Source: Planctomycetota bacterium
GTDB taxonomy: Bacteria; Planctomycetota; UBA1135; GCA-002686595
DNA: 64,000 nucleotides
Reading direction: 5' to 3'
Assembly (NCBI GenBank): GCA_020638875.1
Contig: JACKHS010000015.1
Span: forward strand, 22,239 to 86,238
The notes below the pieces were generated by a model, which saw only the letters and a program-made list of their open reading frames with translations, was not told where the DNA came from and searched no databases. Below, piece after piece: positions 37,653-46,742 of the stretch. A program made the translations under genes and the position numbers. Position 1 is the first letter of the stretch, and the number at the start of each line of letters is the position of its first letter.

Positions 37653-38695
37653 CGGGATCCTCCTTCGGCCTCGAGGGCCGCGAGGCGCGCCTCCAGGGCG
37701 CGCAGCTCCTCGCGCAGCCGCGGCAGGCGCCGGACGCGGGCCACGTCGCTCAGCACCTCGCGCACGGGGCGCGCCGGCGTGCCGGTGAGCTGCGCGCCGG
37801 GCTCGGTGCTGCCGGTCACGCCGCCCTGACCGCCGACCTGCGTGCCCGCGGCCACCTCGAGGTGACCGCCGACGCCGACCTGGCCGCCCAGCACGACGCG
37901 CTCGCCGAGGCGCGTGCTGCCGGCGATGCCGACCTGCGCGCACAGCAGGCTCGCGGGGCCCACCTCGACGTTGTGACCGACCTGCACCAGGTTGTCGAGC
38001 TTGACGCCGCGGCGCAGCACGGTCGCGCCGAAGCGCGCGCGGTCGACGGTGCAGTTCGCGCCGACCTCGACCTCGTCCTCGACGACCACGACGCCGCACT
38101 GCGGGATCTTCTCCCAGCCGCTGCGCGTCGGCTCGAAGCCGAAGCCGTCCGAGCCCAGCACCGCGCCGGCGTGGATCACGCAGTCGGCGCCCACGCGCAC
38201 GCCGGCGTAGAGCACGACGTTCGGGTGCAGCACGCTGCGCTCGCCCACCGTCGCGTCGCGGCCGAGCGTGACGCCCGCGTGCAGCACGGCGCCGGCGGCC
38301 ACGCGCGCGCCGGCGGCGAGCGCGCAGAACGGTCCGACCGAGGCGCTCGCGTCGACCTCGGCGCCCGGCGCGACCACGGCCGTGGGGTGCACGCCGGCCG
38401 GCGGCGCGGCCTCGACCGGCGCGAACGCGCGCACGACGGCGGTGAAGGCGCGGTTCGGGTCGTCGACGCGCAGCAGCGCGAGGTCCGCGCGCGCCACGGG
38501 CACGTCGCGCGCCACGACGACGGCGGCGGCGCGGGTGCGCTCGAGCAGCGGCGCGTAGCGCGGGTTGGCCAGGAAGGAGACCTCGTCCGGGCCGGCCTGG
38601 GCCAGGTCCGCGGGGCCGCGGACGAGGCGCTCGCCGTCGCCCTCCAGGGCGGCGCCGCACAGCTCGGCGATCTCTCTCAGGGGGCGTTGGGACAT
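37649..38695 (-). CDS. lpxD: UDP-3-O-acyl-glucosamine N-acyltransferase LpxD
   Basis: A 348-aa enzyme that adds the second acyl chain in lipid A synthesis. The N-terminal uridine-binding domain is followed by the left-handed beta-helix from ~100, with [13 protein letters not shown], the diagnostic [30 protein letters not shown], and GHNVEVG (catalytic His region). The C-terminal ~40 residues form a helix rich in Arg/Leu/Glu, as in other LpxD proteins. The ATG at 38695 was chosen because it aligns with LpxD; in-frame codons upstream give unrelated basic sequence. It lies 136 bp after bamA, the order also found in E. coli (bamA-skp-lpxD), but no skp/ompH gene lies between. Confidence 0.95.
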   Translation of the reverse strand: MSQRPLREIAELCGAALEGDGERLVRGPADLAQAGPDEVSFLANPRYAPLLERTRAAAVVVARDVPVARADLALLRVDDPNRAFTAVVRAFAPVEAAPPAGVHPTAVVAPGAEVDASASVGPFCALAAGARVAAGAVLHAGVTLGRDATVGERSVLHPNVVLYAGVRVGADCVIHAGAVLGSDGFGFEPTRSGWEKIPQCGVVVVEDEVEVGANCTVDRARFGATVLRRGVKLDNLVQVGHNVEVGPASLLCAQVGIAGSTRLGERVVLGGQVGVGGHLEVAAGTQVGGQGGVTGSTEPGAQLTGTPARPVREVLSDVARVRRLPRLREELRALEARLAALEAEGGSR

Positions 38696-38831
38696 GGTCG
38701 AGGGCGGCCCGGGGACCGCGGCCCGGCCGCGTTCCGCTCGGGCGGACAGGGTAGCGCAACGCCCCCGGGCTGTCATGGTCGACCCGGCCTCGGCGCGGGC
38801 CCGCGCGGGCCCTCCCGGCGCGGGGCCCGTG

Positions 38832-41417
38832 CTAGCGGAAGGCCAGGGAGAACGAGAAGACCTGGTGGCGGTCGAACTCGCCGTCGCGCACCGGCCAGCC
38901 GAAGTTGAAGACGATCGGGAAGGGGTACATGAGCCCGAACCCGAAGCCCGCGGACATGCGGGTCTCGTCGAAGTCGAGGTTGTCGTAGGCCGGCCCCAGC
39001 ACGCCCGCGTCCGTGAAGACGTGGAAGCGCAGCATCTCGACCTTCTCGTAGGAGCCCGGCCGCGTGATCGAGTAGATCGGGTGGCGGTACTCGAGGCTGG
39101 CGCGCACCATCGACTCGCCGCCCAGCGGCGTGCCGCTCACGTCCGCGTTCGGCCCCACGCCGCGGAAGCGGAAGCCGCGCACCGTGCTGTAGCCGCCGAG
39201 GAAGAAGCGCTCGGTGTAGGGCACGAAGTCCGAGCGCCCGTACGGCAGCGTGATGCCGCCGCCCAGCGCGACGCGGATGCCCGGGCGCACCTCCTCGGTG
39301 CTCGAGCCCACTGGCACGTACTCGTCCCAGGTCAGCGTGGACTTCCAGTACTCCCAGTTGCTGCCGAGGGTGTGCGTGCTGAACTCGTTGTCCCAGCTCA
39401 CCACGCGGCCGTCGTGCGGGTTGAAGGCCGTGTCGGTGTCGCGGTGGTCGAGGTCGAGCGTCAGGCCGATCAAGCTGGTCGAGCCGACCTGCGCCGCCAG
39501 CGAGAGCAGCGCCGGGTCGGTCAGGTTCACGTCGCCGTCGACGTTGTCGATGAGCACGTCCTGGTTGTTGATGCCGACCCAGACGTTCGTGTTGAAGCCC
39601 AGCGTGTAACCGAAGCGCACCTTGCGCCCGGTGCGCTTCTCGTCGTAGTCCTCGTACAGGCGATCGTACTGCGACAGCTCGACGTCGAGCGCGACGCGCT
39701 TGCGCTGCAGCCCGAAGATGTCGGGCTCGACGAAGCGGATGCGCGAGCGGTCGTACTGCGAGCCGGGCGAGACCTCGATCAGCAGCGTCTGCCCCGCGCC
39801 GTGGAAGGCCTCCTTGCGGTAGACCTCGCCGAACGCGCCCCAGAAGCTGCTGGGCAGGTCGGTGATGTCGAAGTTGCGCATCGACAGCGACACGATGCCG
39901 AACAGGCCGTCGTTCGAGTCGACGCCGCCCGCGATCTGGAAGTCGACCACGCGCCCTTCCTCGACCGCGAACTCGATGTCGACGAGCCCCTCCTGATCGG
40001 TGGGGATGAAGCGGAAGGTCGGGTCGCGGTGCTCGAGGCGGTTGCGCTCGTCGGTGAAGTAGCCCGAGGAGGTCAGGCGCCGCAGCGAGGCGCGGATCTC
40101 CTTCATGTCCGCGAGCTCGCCCGGGTCGACCGAGATCTCGCGGCGGATGACGGCGTCCTTGGTGTGCGTCGCGCCGTTGACCTTGATCTCGCGGATGCGC
40201 ACGGGGCGGCCCTGCGCGACGCGGTAGATCACCTTCACCTCGGCGCGCTCGAGGTCGTAGATCAGCTCGGGCTCGAGCCACGCCCACGAGTACTTCGGCC
40301 CCAGCGAGGGGTGCTCGATGTAGCCGTCCTTGCCGTAGAAGTCGCGCAGCGCGGCGTGGTCGGCGCGCACCAGCGGCGTGGTGTAGACCTTGCCCGGCCG
40401 CAGCGAGAGCTCGTCCAGCAGCGCCTGCTCGTCGTACACGAGCTCGGCCGGATCCTCGAGCGGACGCCAGCGGTCGCCGTCCGGGTGCGGACGGCGGCTG
40501 AAGGCCTGCACCTCGACGGAGGTCACCACGAAGGGCTGCCCCTCGTCGACGGCCACGTGCACGACGACGCCGGAGCGGTCCTCGCTGAACTCGAGGCGGT
40601 CGAGCTCGACGACGGCGTTCAGGTAGCCGTGGTCGCGGTACACGGTGCGCATCGCGAGCAGGTCGGCGCGCAGCGTCTCCTCGACGAACTCCTTGCCGCT
40701 CCAGTCGAACAGGCTCGGGCCCTTCAGCTCGAGCTTGGACTGCGCGCGCAGGCCGTCGGCCCAGAACCAGAAGCCGCGGTCGGGCAGGCTCTGGTTGCCG
40801 TGGATCACGACCTTCTTCACGTGCACCTGCGGACCCTCGATGATCTCGAAGATCACGTCGCCGGGCGCGTCCGGGTCGTCGCCTTCGCGCAGCTCGCGGA
40901 TGACAGGCTGCACCTCGGCGAAGTAGTAACCCTCGCGGTGGTAGCCGTCGAGCACGCGCGCCGTGACGCGCGCGACCTGGTGCAGGAACAGCTCGCGGTG
41001 GTCCTCCAGCTCGGCCCACTCGAGGATCTTGTCGAGCTTGACGCCGTCGTTGCCGATGAAGCGCGGCTCGAGGTCGGCCGGCAGCTCCGTCACCACGAGG
41101 CGCAGCTCGACGCCGCCGTCGACGTCGCGGCCGTCGACCTCGGCGCGCACCTGGAACAGCGACCAGAGGTACTCGATGCCTTCCTCGACCTCCTCGAGCG
41201 TGAGGCGGTCCCCCACCGCGATGCCGAGCGCGGCGCGCAGCCGCTCCTCGGTGTAGCGCCGCTCGCCGTCGACGACGATGCCCTTCACCTCGAGCCCGAC
41301 GAAGCGCTCGACCTGACGCGGCGGACCGGCCGCGTCCTGGAGACGCGGCGCGGCGAAGACGACCTGCGCGAGGAGCAGCAGGGCGAGGAGCGTGCGGAGC
41401 GTGGCGGTGCGCTGCAA
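38832..41417 (-). CDS. bamA: Outer-membrane protein assembly factor BamA (Omp85)
   Basis: An 861-aa protein, longer than E. coli BamA (810). The signal peptide reads [24 protein letters not shown] domains follow from ~30 to ~480 ([57 protein letters not shown]), and the C-terminal ~360 residues form the Omp85 barrel with [10 protein letters not shown], the conserved (V/I)RG(F/Y) loop motif, and a terminal aromatic strand ending FSFSLAFR. BamA folds and inserts beta-barrel proteins in the outer membrane. The start is uncertain: TTG at 41417 gives a proper signal peptide but has no clear Shine-Dalgarno; no ATG or GTG fits. It follows dnaB by 38 bp. The spacing between POTRA units suggests five domains. 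Confidence 0.93.
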   Translation of the reverse strand: MQRTATLRTLLALLLLAQVVFAAPRLQDAAGPPRQVERFVGLEVKGIVVDGERRYTEERLRAALGIAVGDRLTLEEVEEGIEYLWSLFQVRAEVDGRDVDGGVELRLVVTELPADLEPRFIGNDGVKLDKILEWAELEDHRELFLHQVARVTARVLDGYHREGYYFAEVQPVIRELREGDDPDAPGDVIFEIIEGPQVHVKKVVIHGNQSLPDRGFWFWADGLRAQSKLELKGPSLFDWSGKEFVEETLRADLLAMRTVYRDHGYLNAVVELDRLEFSEDRSGVVVHVAVDEGQPFVVTSVEVQAFSRRPHPDGDRWRPLEDPAELVYDEQALLDELSLRPGKVYTTPLVRADHAALRDFYGKDGYIEHPSLGPKYSWAWLEPELIYDLERAEVKVIYRVAQGRPVRIREIKVNGATHTKDAVIRREISVDPGELADMKEIRASLRRLTSSGYFTDERNRLEHRDPTFRFIPTDQEGLVDIEFAVEEGRVVDFQIAGGVDSNDGLFGIVSLSMRNFDITDLPSSFWGAFGEVYRKEAFHGAGQTLLIEVSPGSQYDRSRIRFVEPDIFGLQRKRVALDVELSQYDRLYEDYDEKRTGRKVRFGYTLGFNTNVWVGINNQDVLIDNVDGDVNLTDPALLSLAAQVGSTSLIGLTLDLDHRDTDTAFNPHDGRVVSWDNEFSTHTLGSNWEYWKSTLTWDEYVPVGSSTEEVRPGIRVALGGGITLPYGRSDFVPYTERFFLGGYSTVRGFRFRGVGPNADVSGTPLGGESMVRASLEYRHPIYSITRPGSYEKVEMLRFHVFTDAGVLGPAYDNLDFDETRMSAGFGFGLMYPFPIVFNFGWPVRDGEFDRHQVFSFSLAFR

Positions 41418-41455
41418 GGTGCGGGGGGGGCTGGGCTGGGGCGGCCGGGGCGCGC

Positions 41456-42871
41456 TCAGGGCGCGATGGGCTCGGCCACCGAGGGCGCGCGGTTCTCGAA
41501 GCGCATCATGTTGCCGAAGAACTGCAGCTTCACGCTGCCGGTCGGGCCGTTGCGCTGCTTGGCGAGGATGACCTCGGCCAGGCCCTTGTTCTCCTCGGTC
41601 TGGCCGTAGTACTCGCCGCGGTAGAGCATCATCACGACGTCCGCGTCCTGCTCGATCGAGCCGGACTCGCGCAGGTCCGAGAGCTGCGGGCGCTTGTCCT
41701 CGCGCGACTCGACCGCGCGCGAGAGCTGCGACAGCGCGATCAGCGGCACGTCGAGCTCGCGGCTGAGCTCCTTCAGCGAGCGCGAGATCTGGCTGATCTC
41801 CATCTGCCGGCTCTCGGCCTTGGGGTGCGTCATGAGCTGCAGGTAGTCGACCACGATCATGTGCAGCCCCTTCTCGCGCTGCTTGATGCGCCGCGCGCGG
41901 CTGCGCATCGACATGACCGAGATGCCCGGCGTGTCGTCGATGAACACGCGCAGCCCCGAGAGCTCGTCCGCGGCGCGCGCCAGCTCGGCGTAGTCGTCCG
42001 CCGGGATGTGGCCGGTCTTGAGCTTGTGCGCGTCGACGCGCGCGCGGGTGCAGAGCATCCGCTGCACGACCGACTGCTTGCCCATCTCCAGGCTGAAGAA
42101 CAGCACCACCGGCGGGCCGTCCTCCATCCACTCGGGGTTGCTCGCCGCCGCGTGGTCCATGATGTTCAGCGCGAAGGCGGTCTTCCCCATCGAGGGGCGC
42201 GCCGCGAGGATGATGAGCTGGCCGCCGGAGAAGCCGCTCGTCATGTCGTCGAGGTCGTAGAAGCCGCTGGTCACGCCCACCAGGCCGCTGCGGTGCGAGG
42301 TCGAGTCGATGCGGCGCATCGTGTCCTGCAGCACCGACGCGATCGGGTCCGCGTCGCTCGACGAGCGCTCGTCGCTGATCTTGAAGATCGCGTGCTCGCT
42401 CTCGTCCACGAGCTCGCGCACGTTCTCGCCGTCGGGGCGCGTCGCGTAGGCGCGCTCGACGATCGCGCTGGCCTCCTTGATGAGCCGGCGCAGCGTCGCG
42501 GTCTGCGACACGAGCCGCGCGTGGTGCGCCAGGTGCGCGGCCGAGCTGACGCTGCCCGTCAGCTCCATCAGGTAGGTGCGCCCGCCGCAGCGCTCGAGGT
42601 TGCCGCGCGCGAGCAGCACCTCCGAGACGCTGATGAAGTCGATCGGCTGGGCCTGGTCGGCGAGGTACGAGACGGCCTCGAAGATCATCCCGTGCCGCGG
42701 GTCGTAGAAGTCCTCCTCGCGCAGGAAGTCGACGACGTCGTTCATGCGCCCCGGCTCGATCAGCAGCGAGCCGAGCACGGCGCGCTCGGCCTCGCCGTTG
42801 TGCGGCGGGACCTTGTGTCCGCCGCCGGCCTCGGCCGGGCCGTCGTAGTCCTGGAACGGTGCTCCTCCCAT
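41456..42871 (-). CDS. dnaB: Replicative DNA helicase DnaB
   Basis: A 471-aa hexameric helicase that unwinds DNA at the replication fork. The N-terminal DnaB domain covers ~20-125 (HNGEAERAVLGSLLIEP), a linker helix follows, and the RecA-like ATPase has Walker A ARPSMGKT at 224-231, Walker B MIVVDYLQLM, and the H3/H4 region ISRSLKELSRELDVPLIALSQLSR and RDLRESGSIEQDADVV (ARPQLSDLRESGSIEQDAD). No intein is present. The ATG at 42871 was selected because the N-terminal domain begins right after; longer in-frame starts give Arg-rich sequence. It lies between the ribosomal-protein genes and bamA on the same strand, as in other bacteria where dnaB follows rplI. Confidence 0.96.
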   Translation of the reverse strand: MGGAPFQDYDGPAEAGGGHKVPPHNGEAERAVLGSLLIEPGRMNDVVDFLREEDFYDPRHGMIFEAVSYLADQAQPIDFISVSEVLLARGNLERCGGRTYLMELTGSVSSAAHLAHHARLVSQTATLRRLIKEASAIVERAYATRPDGENVRELVDESEHAIFKISDERSSSDADPIASVLQDTMRRIDSTSHRSGLVGVTSGFYDLDDMTSGFSGGQLIILAARPSMGKTAFALNIMDHAAASNPEWMEDGPPVVLFFSLEMGKQSVVQRMLCTRARVDAHKLKTGHIPADDYAELARAADELSGLRVFIDDTPGISVMSMRSRARRIKQREKGLHMIVVDYLQLMTHPKAESRQMEISQISRSLKELSRELDVPLIALSQLSRAVESREDKRPQLSDLRESGSIEQDADVVMMLYRGEYYGQTEENKGLAEVILAKQRNGPTGSVKLQFFGNMMRFENRAPSVAEPIAP

Positions 42872-43023
42872 GGTCGCGGCCCGACGGAGCCGGGCGGGGC
42901 GAGAGGATAGCGACCGCGGGGCCGCGCGCCAAAGCGCGGCGTGACAACGCGCGCGCCTGCGCGGAGGGGGCGGCACACCTGCACGGAGGGCCTCACGTGG
43001 ATACGGGCGGCCTCACGAATGCG

Positions 43024-43061
43024 CAGGGGCCCACCCCGCGGCGTCGCGGCGTGGGCCCCTG
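43024..43061 (-). terminator. Hairpin terminator after rplI
   Basis: An 11-bp perfect GC stem (caggggcccac with gtgggcccctg) extends internally by further G-C pairs. It begins 22 bp after the rplI stop. No U-tract follows, so termination may be partial, allowing read-through to dnaB. Confidence 0.6.
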
Positions 43062-43082
43062 GCGTGTCGTGACGCGGGTGCG

Positions 43083-43637
43083 TCAGGCGTTCTCGTCGTC
43101 GCCCTCGGCCGCGGCCTTCGCCTCGGCCTTGCCGGCGGCCTTCGCGGCGGCGTCGGCGGCCTCCTGCGCGGCCTTCTCGGCGGCGCCCTCGGCCTCGACC
43201 TCGATCTTCACCGTGGCCGAACGCTCGGCGTGCAGGTGGATCACCACCTCGTGCATGCCGACCGACTTGATGGGCTTCTCGAGGCGCACGGCGCGCTCCT
43301 CGATCGTCTGCCCGGCGTCGCCCAGCAGCTGGACGATGCGCTGGGCGTTGACCGAGCCGAACAGGTGGCCGTGGTCGTCGGCGCGCTCGATGGTCTTGAG
43401 CGCCAACGCCTGCATCACCCGGATGCGCGCGTCGAGGTCGGCCAGCAGCGCGGCCTCCTCGGCGTCCAGGCGCTCGCGCTTGCGCGCCATCGCCTTGATG
43501 GTGTCCTCCGACGCGAACGTGGCGATGCCACGCGGCAGGAGGTAGTTGCGGGCGAACCCGGCCTTGACGCGGACGATGTCGCCGCACTTGCCGAGGTTCT
43601 TCACGTGCTCGCGGAGCAGGACTTCGGTGTCTCTCAT
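43083..43637 (-). CDS. rplI: 50S ribosomal protein L9
   Basis: A 184-aa large-subunit protein that binds 23S rRNA near the L1 stalk. The N-terminal domain holds the signature GKCGDIVRVKAGFARNYLLP (residues 17-36), and the C-terminal globular domain follows a long helix (KRERLDAEEAALL...). The last ~40 residues are an extra Ala/Glu/Lys-rich low-complexity tail beyond the usual ~148 aa. It is the third gene of rpsF-rpsR-rplI and starts 13 bp after rpsR, with GGAGGCAG upstream. Confidence 0.97.
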   Translation of the reverse strand: MRDTEVLLREHVKNLGKCGDIVRVKAGFARNYLLPRGIATFASEDTIKAMARKRERLDAEEAALLADLDARIRVMQALALKTIERADDHGHLFGSVNAQRIVQLLGDAGQTIEERAVRLEKPIKSVGMHEVVIHLHAERSATVKIEVEAEGAAEKAAQEAADAAAKAAGKAEAKAAAEGDDENA

Positions 43638-43650
43638 GAGGCTGCCTCCT

Positions 43651-43887
43651 CTAGCCCACGAAGGGCAGGAGCCCGACGTGACGGGCGCGCTTGACGGCCA
43701 TCTTCAGGCGACGCTGGCTCTGGGCACAGTAGCCCGTGCGCCGGCGTCCCATGATCTGACCTTGGGGAGTGATGTACTTCTTGAGCAGCTCGACGTTCTT
43801 GTAGTCGAGGGGCTCCTTCTCGTCGGTCTTGCGCCCGAGCTTCACCAGCCCGCGACCGCCACCGCGCTTCTTGCGACCCATGGCCAT
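43651..43887 (-). CDS. rpsR: 30S ribosomal protein S18
   Basis: A 78-aa small-subunit protein that pairs with S6 on the platform. It has the conserved core [19 protein letters not shown], then [14 protein letters not shown] and [12 protein letters not shown]. The N-terminus is basic ([12 protein letters not shown]). Two ATGs lie 6 bp apart; the first at 43887 is better placed relative to GGAGGA, which is itself the end of rpsF. It starts 3 bp after the rpsF stop. Unlike E. coli there is no priB or ssb gene between S6 and S18. Cys in TGYCAQSQ is not the zinc-type CxxC form. Confidence 0.97.
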   Translation of the reverse strand: MAMGRKKRGGGRGLVKLGRKTDEKEPLDYKNVELLKKYITPQGQIMGRRRTGYCAQSQRRLKMAVKRARHVGLLPFVG

Positions 43888-43890
43888 GGC

Positions 43891-44382
43891 TCAGTCCTCC
43901 TTGGAAGCCTCGTCGGCCTCCTCAGCGTCCTCCGAATCCGAGTCGTCGTCCTCGTCGCGGCGCCGGCGGCCGCGCGGGACGTACTCCTCCTCCTCCTGCT
44001 CGACGAAGTCGACGTGGTCGTCGTCGGGCGGCGTGGGCACGCTGAACTCGGTGGTCTGCTCGTGGGCGTGCAGCTCCTGCTCGCCCTCGGGCACCGCGTC
44101 GACGGCCAGCTCCAGGGAGCGCAGCACGGTCTCGTTGAGCTCGAGGTCGCGGCGCATGTCCGGGATGTTGGCGCCCGGCATGGTGTAGTAGGCCAGCAGG
44201 AACGTGGCCCGGTTCTTCTTCTTGATGGGGTAGGCCAGACGGCGCTCGTCCCAGCGCCGCGCGGTCAGCACCGTGCCCCCGTGCTTCTCGAGGGTGCCGG
44301 TGACGATCGACTTCGCCGCGTTCCAGTCCTGACGGACTGCGGCGTTGTCGAGCAGGAACATGCCTTCGTAGATCTGTGACAA
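43891..44382 (-). CDS. rpsF: 30S ribosomal protein S6
   Basis: A 163-aa S6 protein. The ferredoxin-like fold shows YEGMFLLDNAAV, GGTVLTARRWDERRLAYPIK (the family signature region W.. R.LAYPI) and ATFLLAYYTMPG. From about residue 115 it carries an acidic C-terminal extension with runs of Asp/Glu (QEEEEYV, DEDDDSDSED), longer than the ~100-135 aa of typical S6. In other bacteria the S6 tail receives added glutamates from RimK; here the acidity is genetically encoded. First gene of rpsF-rpsR-rplI, 46 bp downstream of pth. Confidence 0.96.
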   Translation of the reverse strand: MSQIYEGMFLLDNAAVRQDWNAAKSIVTGTLEKHGGTVLTARRWDERRLAYPIKKKNRATFLLAYYTMPGANIPDMRRDLELNETVLRSLELAVDAVPEGEQELHAHEQTTEFSVPTPPDDDHVDFVEQEEEEYVPRGRRRRDEDDDSDSEDAEEADEASKED

Positions 44383-44428
44383 GTCGGGTTCTCCTCGGAG
44401 AAGCTGCGGGCCGCGACCTCGTGGTCGC

Positions 44429-45064
44429 CTAGTCGCCCTGATTCCAGCGGCTATGGAACCGCGTCATGCACTTCTCGATGTCTCCGCTGTGGAGCCAGTC
44501 GAGCACCGCCTCCCCCGCTTCCGCGAGGGTGACCTCCAGGTCGGGGAGCTCCTTCTCGGAGAACTCCTCGAGTACGTGACGCGCCGCGTCGGTTCTCGGC
44601 CGCCCGATGCCCACGCGAAGTCGTGGGAACCGGTCCGTGCCGAGGGAGTCGATGATGGACCGCATGCCGCGTTGGCCGCCGGCGCCGCCCCAGGGGCGCA
44701 GGCGCAGGACGCCCGGCTCCAGGTCGAGGTCGTCGTAGACGACCATGAGGTCGTGCGGCTCCGCGCCGGCCCAGCGGACCAGGGGAGCGACGACCTCGCC
44801 GGAGAGGTTCATGAAGGTCTCGGGCTTCACCCAGAGCGCGTCCGGGTCGAGGCTGCGCGCGAAGCGGAACTTCTTCGGGCCGCTGTAGGGCGGCCGCGCG
44901 CCGAGGACGGGGTCGCCCTCGCAAGCGTCCTTCAGGTTGCGTGCGGTTCGAAAGAGCAGGCCCTCCTGCCGCGCCAGGCGATCGAGCACCAGGAACCCGA
45001 CGTTGTGTCGGGTGCGTTCGTACTCGGGGCCGGGGTTGCCCAGCCCGACGACGATGCGGGTCAC
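44429..45064 (-). CDS. pth: Peptidyl-tRNA hydrolase
   Basis: A 211-aa enzyme that cleaves peptidyl-tRNAs dropped by ribosomes. Catalytic His20 lies in RTRHNVGF, Asn86 in PETFMNLSG, and the His-supporting Asp at ~111 in VVYDDLDLEPG. GGQRGMRSIIDSLGTDRFPRL completes the family pattern, with GQRG where most Pth have GHNG or GHKG. Residues ~45-75 carry an insertion relative to E. coli Pth (194 aa). It follows rplY, the common rplY/ctc-pth arrangement, across a very strong hairpin. Confidence 0.95.
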   Translation of the reverse strand: MTRIVVGLGNPGPEYERTRHNVGFLVLDRLARQEGLLFRTARNLKDACEGDPVLGARPPYSGPKKFRFARSLDPDALWVKPETFMNLSGEVVAPLVRWAGAEPHDLMVVYDDLDLEPGVLRLRPWGGAGGQRGMRSIIDSLGTDRFPRLRVGIGRPRTDAARHVLEEFSEKELPDLEVTLAEAGEAVLDWLHSGDIEKCMTRFHSRWNQGD

Positions 45065-45091
45065 CGGAGCGAGGAGGGGCGGAACAGTCTA

Positions 45092-45130
45092 GGGCCGCGG
45101 CCCCGGGGCGCAACCCCGGGGCCGCGGCCC
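45092..45130 (-). terminator. Strong hairpin between rplY and pth
   Basis: A perfect 17-bp inverted repeat (gggccgcggccccgggg with its complement) encloses a 5-base loop. It starts 9 bp after the rplY stop. There is no U-tract, so it may stabilise the rplY mRNA end or attenuate pth rather than fully terminate. Confidence 0.65.
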
Positions 45131-45139
45131 GCGAGGACC

Positions 45140-45727
45140 TCAGGCGGTCGGCTCCGCGCCTTCTTCGCCTTCGCCTTCCTCACCTTCGCGCTCGTGGCCG
45201 TGCGCCGAGATGATCGTGGCGATGTCGGAGTTGCCCGGGATGGCCAGGGACAGGCCCGCGGGGAGCTGGATGTCCTTCGCCTTGAGGTGCGTGCCCTCGT
45301 CCAGGCCCTCGACCTTCACCTCGACGAAGTCGGGGATCAGCGAGGGGATGCAGCGGATGGTGACGTGCTCGACCAGGTGGTTCAGCACGCCCTTCGGCTG
45401 GCCGACCCACTCGATCGCGACTTCCGCCTCCGTCTCGACGCCGCGCGTCACGCTCTTGAACTCGACGTGGACGATGTTGTCCCCGAAGGTGTCCCACTGG
45501 AGCTCGCGCACCACCGCGGTCTTCACCTCGCCGTCGATGTCGATGTCGTACAGGTGCGTGTGGTGGCGACGCGTCGCCAGGAACTCGCGCAGGTCGATCG
45601 AGAAGTCGATGTGCGCGCCGTCACCTTGCAGGTTGGCGGGGACGCGCCCCTCGGCGCGCAGCGAGCGCGCGGAGTGGGAGCCGAGCTTGGCACGTTTCTG
45701 GGCCTTGAGAACTTCGCTCTGGGCCAT
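45140..45727 (-). CDS. rplY: 50S ribosomal protein L25 (general stress protein Ctc type)
   Basis: A 195-aa L25/TL5/CTC protein that binds 5S rRNA. The N-terminal 5S-binding beta domain covers ~5-95 (SHSARSLRAEGRVPANLQG), and the C-terminal CTC beta domain ~100-180 (VLNHLVEHVTIRCIPSLIPD, GTHLKAKDIQLPAGL). The tail is an acidic low-complexity stretch (GEEGEGEEGAEPT). The ATG at 45727 is preceded by GGAT-rich spacing, and prs ends 45 bp upstream. The order prs-rplY-pth is widely conserved. Confidence 0.95.
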   Translation of the reverse strand: MAQSEVLKAQKRAKLGSHSARSLRAEGRVPANLQGDGAHIDFSIDLREFLATRRHHTHLYDIDIDGEVKTAVVRELQWDTFGDNIVHVEFKSVTRGVETEAEVAIEWVGQPKGVLNHLVEHVTIRCIPSLIPDFVEVKVEGLDEGTHLKAKDIQLPAGLSLAIPGNSDIATIISAHGHEREGEEGEGEEGAEPTA

Positions 45728-45772
45728 GACAGGATCCTCAGGAGATAAGGGGAAGGAGCGACCGCGGGGGGC

Positions 45773-46720
45773 TCAGTCTTCGAAGAGCACGCTCACGGAC
45801 TGGGAGTGGTGGATGTTGTTGATCGCTTGCGCGAGCAGCGGCGCGACCGAGACGGTCTCGATGACGTCCGGCCAGTTCTCGCCGCGCGGGATGGTGTCGG
45901 TGACGAGCACCTTGTCGACCGGCGCGTTCGCCAGGCGCTCGATGGCCGGGCCGCAGAACACGGGGTGCGTGACCGCGATGACGATCGACTTCGCGCCGTT
46001 CTTGCGCAGGATGCCGGCCGCCTCGGTGATCGAGCCGCCGGTGGAGATCATGTCGTCGACGAGGATGACGTTGCGGCCCTCGACCTCGCCGATGACGTGC
46101 TCGACGGCGATCTCCGAGCCGGAGATGCGGCGCTTGTCGACGATCGCGAGGTCGGCGCCGATCGGCTTCGCGTAGCCGCGCGCCATCTTGATGCCGCCCA
46201 CGTCGGGCGTGACGATCACCGGGTCCTCGATGTCGAGCTGGCGCAGGCGGCCGAGCAGCGCGGGCTTCGCGTAGAGGTGGTCGACGGGGACGTCGAAGAA
46301 GCCCTGGATCTGCGCCGCGTGCATGTCGACGGTGACCACGCGGTTCGCGCCGCTGACGATGAGCGTGTTCGCCAGCACCTTCGCGCTGATCGGCACGCGG
46401 CCCTCGTCCTTGCGGTCCTTGCGGGCGTAGCCGTAGTAGGGCATCACGGCCGTGATGCGGCCGGCGCTCGAGCGGCGCAGCGTGTCGATCAGGAGCAGCA
46501 GCTCGACCCAGTTGTCGTTCACCGGCGGGCACGTCGGCTGCAGCACGAAGCAGTCCGAGCCGCGCAGGTCCTCGAGCACCTTGATGTCGACCTCGCCGTC
46601 GGGGAAGCGACCCACGTGGGCGTTCGCCAGCGGGATGTCGAGGGCCTCGGCGATCGCCTCGCTGAGCGCGCGGTGCGCCGTGCCCGAGATCAGGGTGATC
46701 TTCTCGCTGAATGCCGCCAT
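45773..46720 (-). CDS. prs: Ribose-phosphate pyrophosphokinase
   Basis: A 315-aa enzyme that makes PRPP from ribose 5-phosphate and ATP for nucleotide, His and NAD synthesis. Family blocks: GRFPDGEVDIKVLEDLRGSD near residue 38, MPYYGYARKDRKDEGRVPIS, VVTVDMHAAQIQGFFD (metal-binding Asp/His), DKRR (flexible loop), and the PRPP-binding VILVDDMISTGGSIT. Length is standard. It starts 22 bp after the glmU stop, so the two are co-transcribed; glmU-prs-rplY-pth is a common gene order. PRPP also feeds the NAD route that begins with NadB in this window. Confidence 0.97.
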   Translation of the reverse strand: MAAFSEKITLISGTAHRALSEAIAEALDIPLANAHVGRFPDGEVDIKVLEDLRGSDCFVLQPTCPPVNDNWVELLLLIDTLRRSSAGRITAVMPYYGYARKDRKDEGRVPISAKVLANTLIVSGANRVVTVDMHAAQIQGFFDVPVDHLYAKPALLGRLRQLDIEDPVIVTPDVGGIKMARGYAKPIGADLAIVDKRRISGSEIAVEHVIGEVEGRNVILVDDMISTGGSITEAAGILRKNGAKSIVIAVTHPVFCGPAIERLANAPVDKVLVTDTIPRGENWPDVIETVSVAPLLAQAINNIHHSQSVSVLFED

Positions 46721-46742
46721 CGCCTCGCCTCCGTAGCGCGCC

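Noticed and set aside
41456..42871. Intein in DnaB
   Set aside because: The Walker A and downstream motifs are contiguous and the length (471 aa) is normal.
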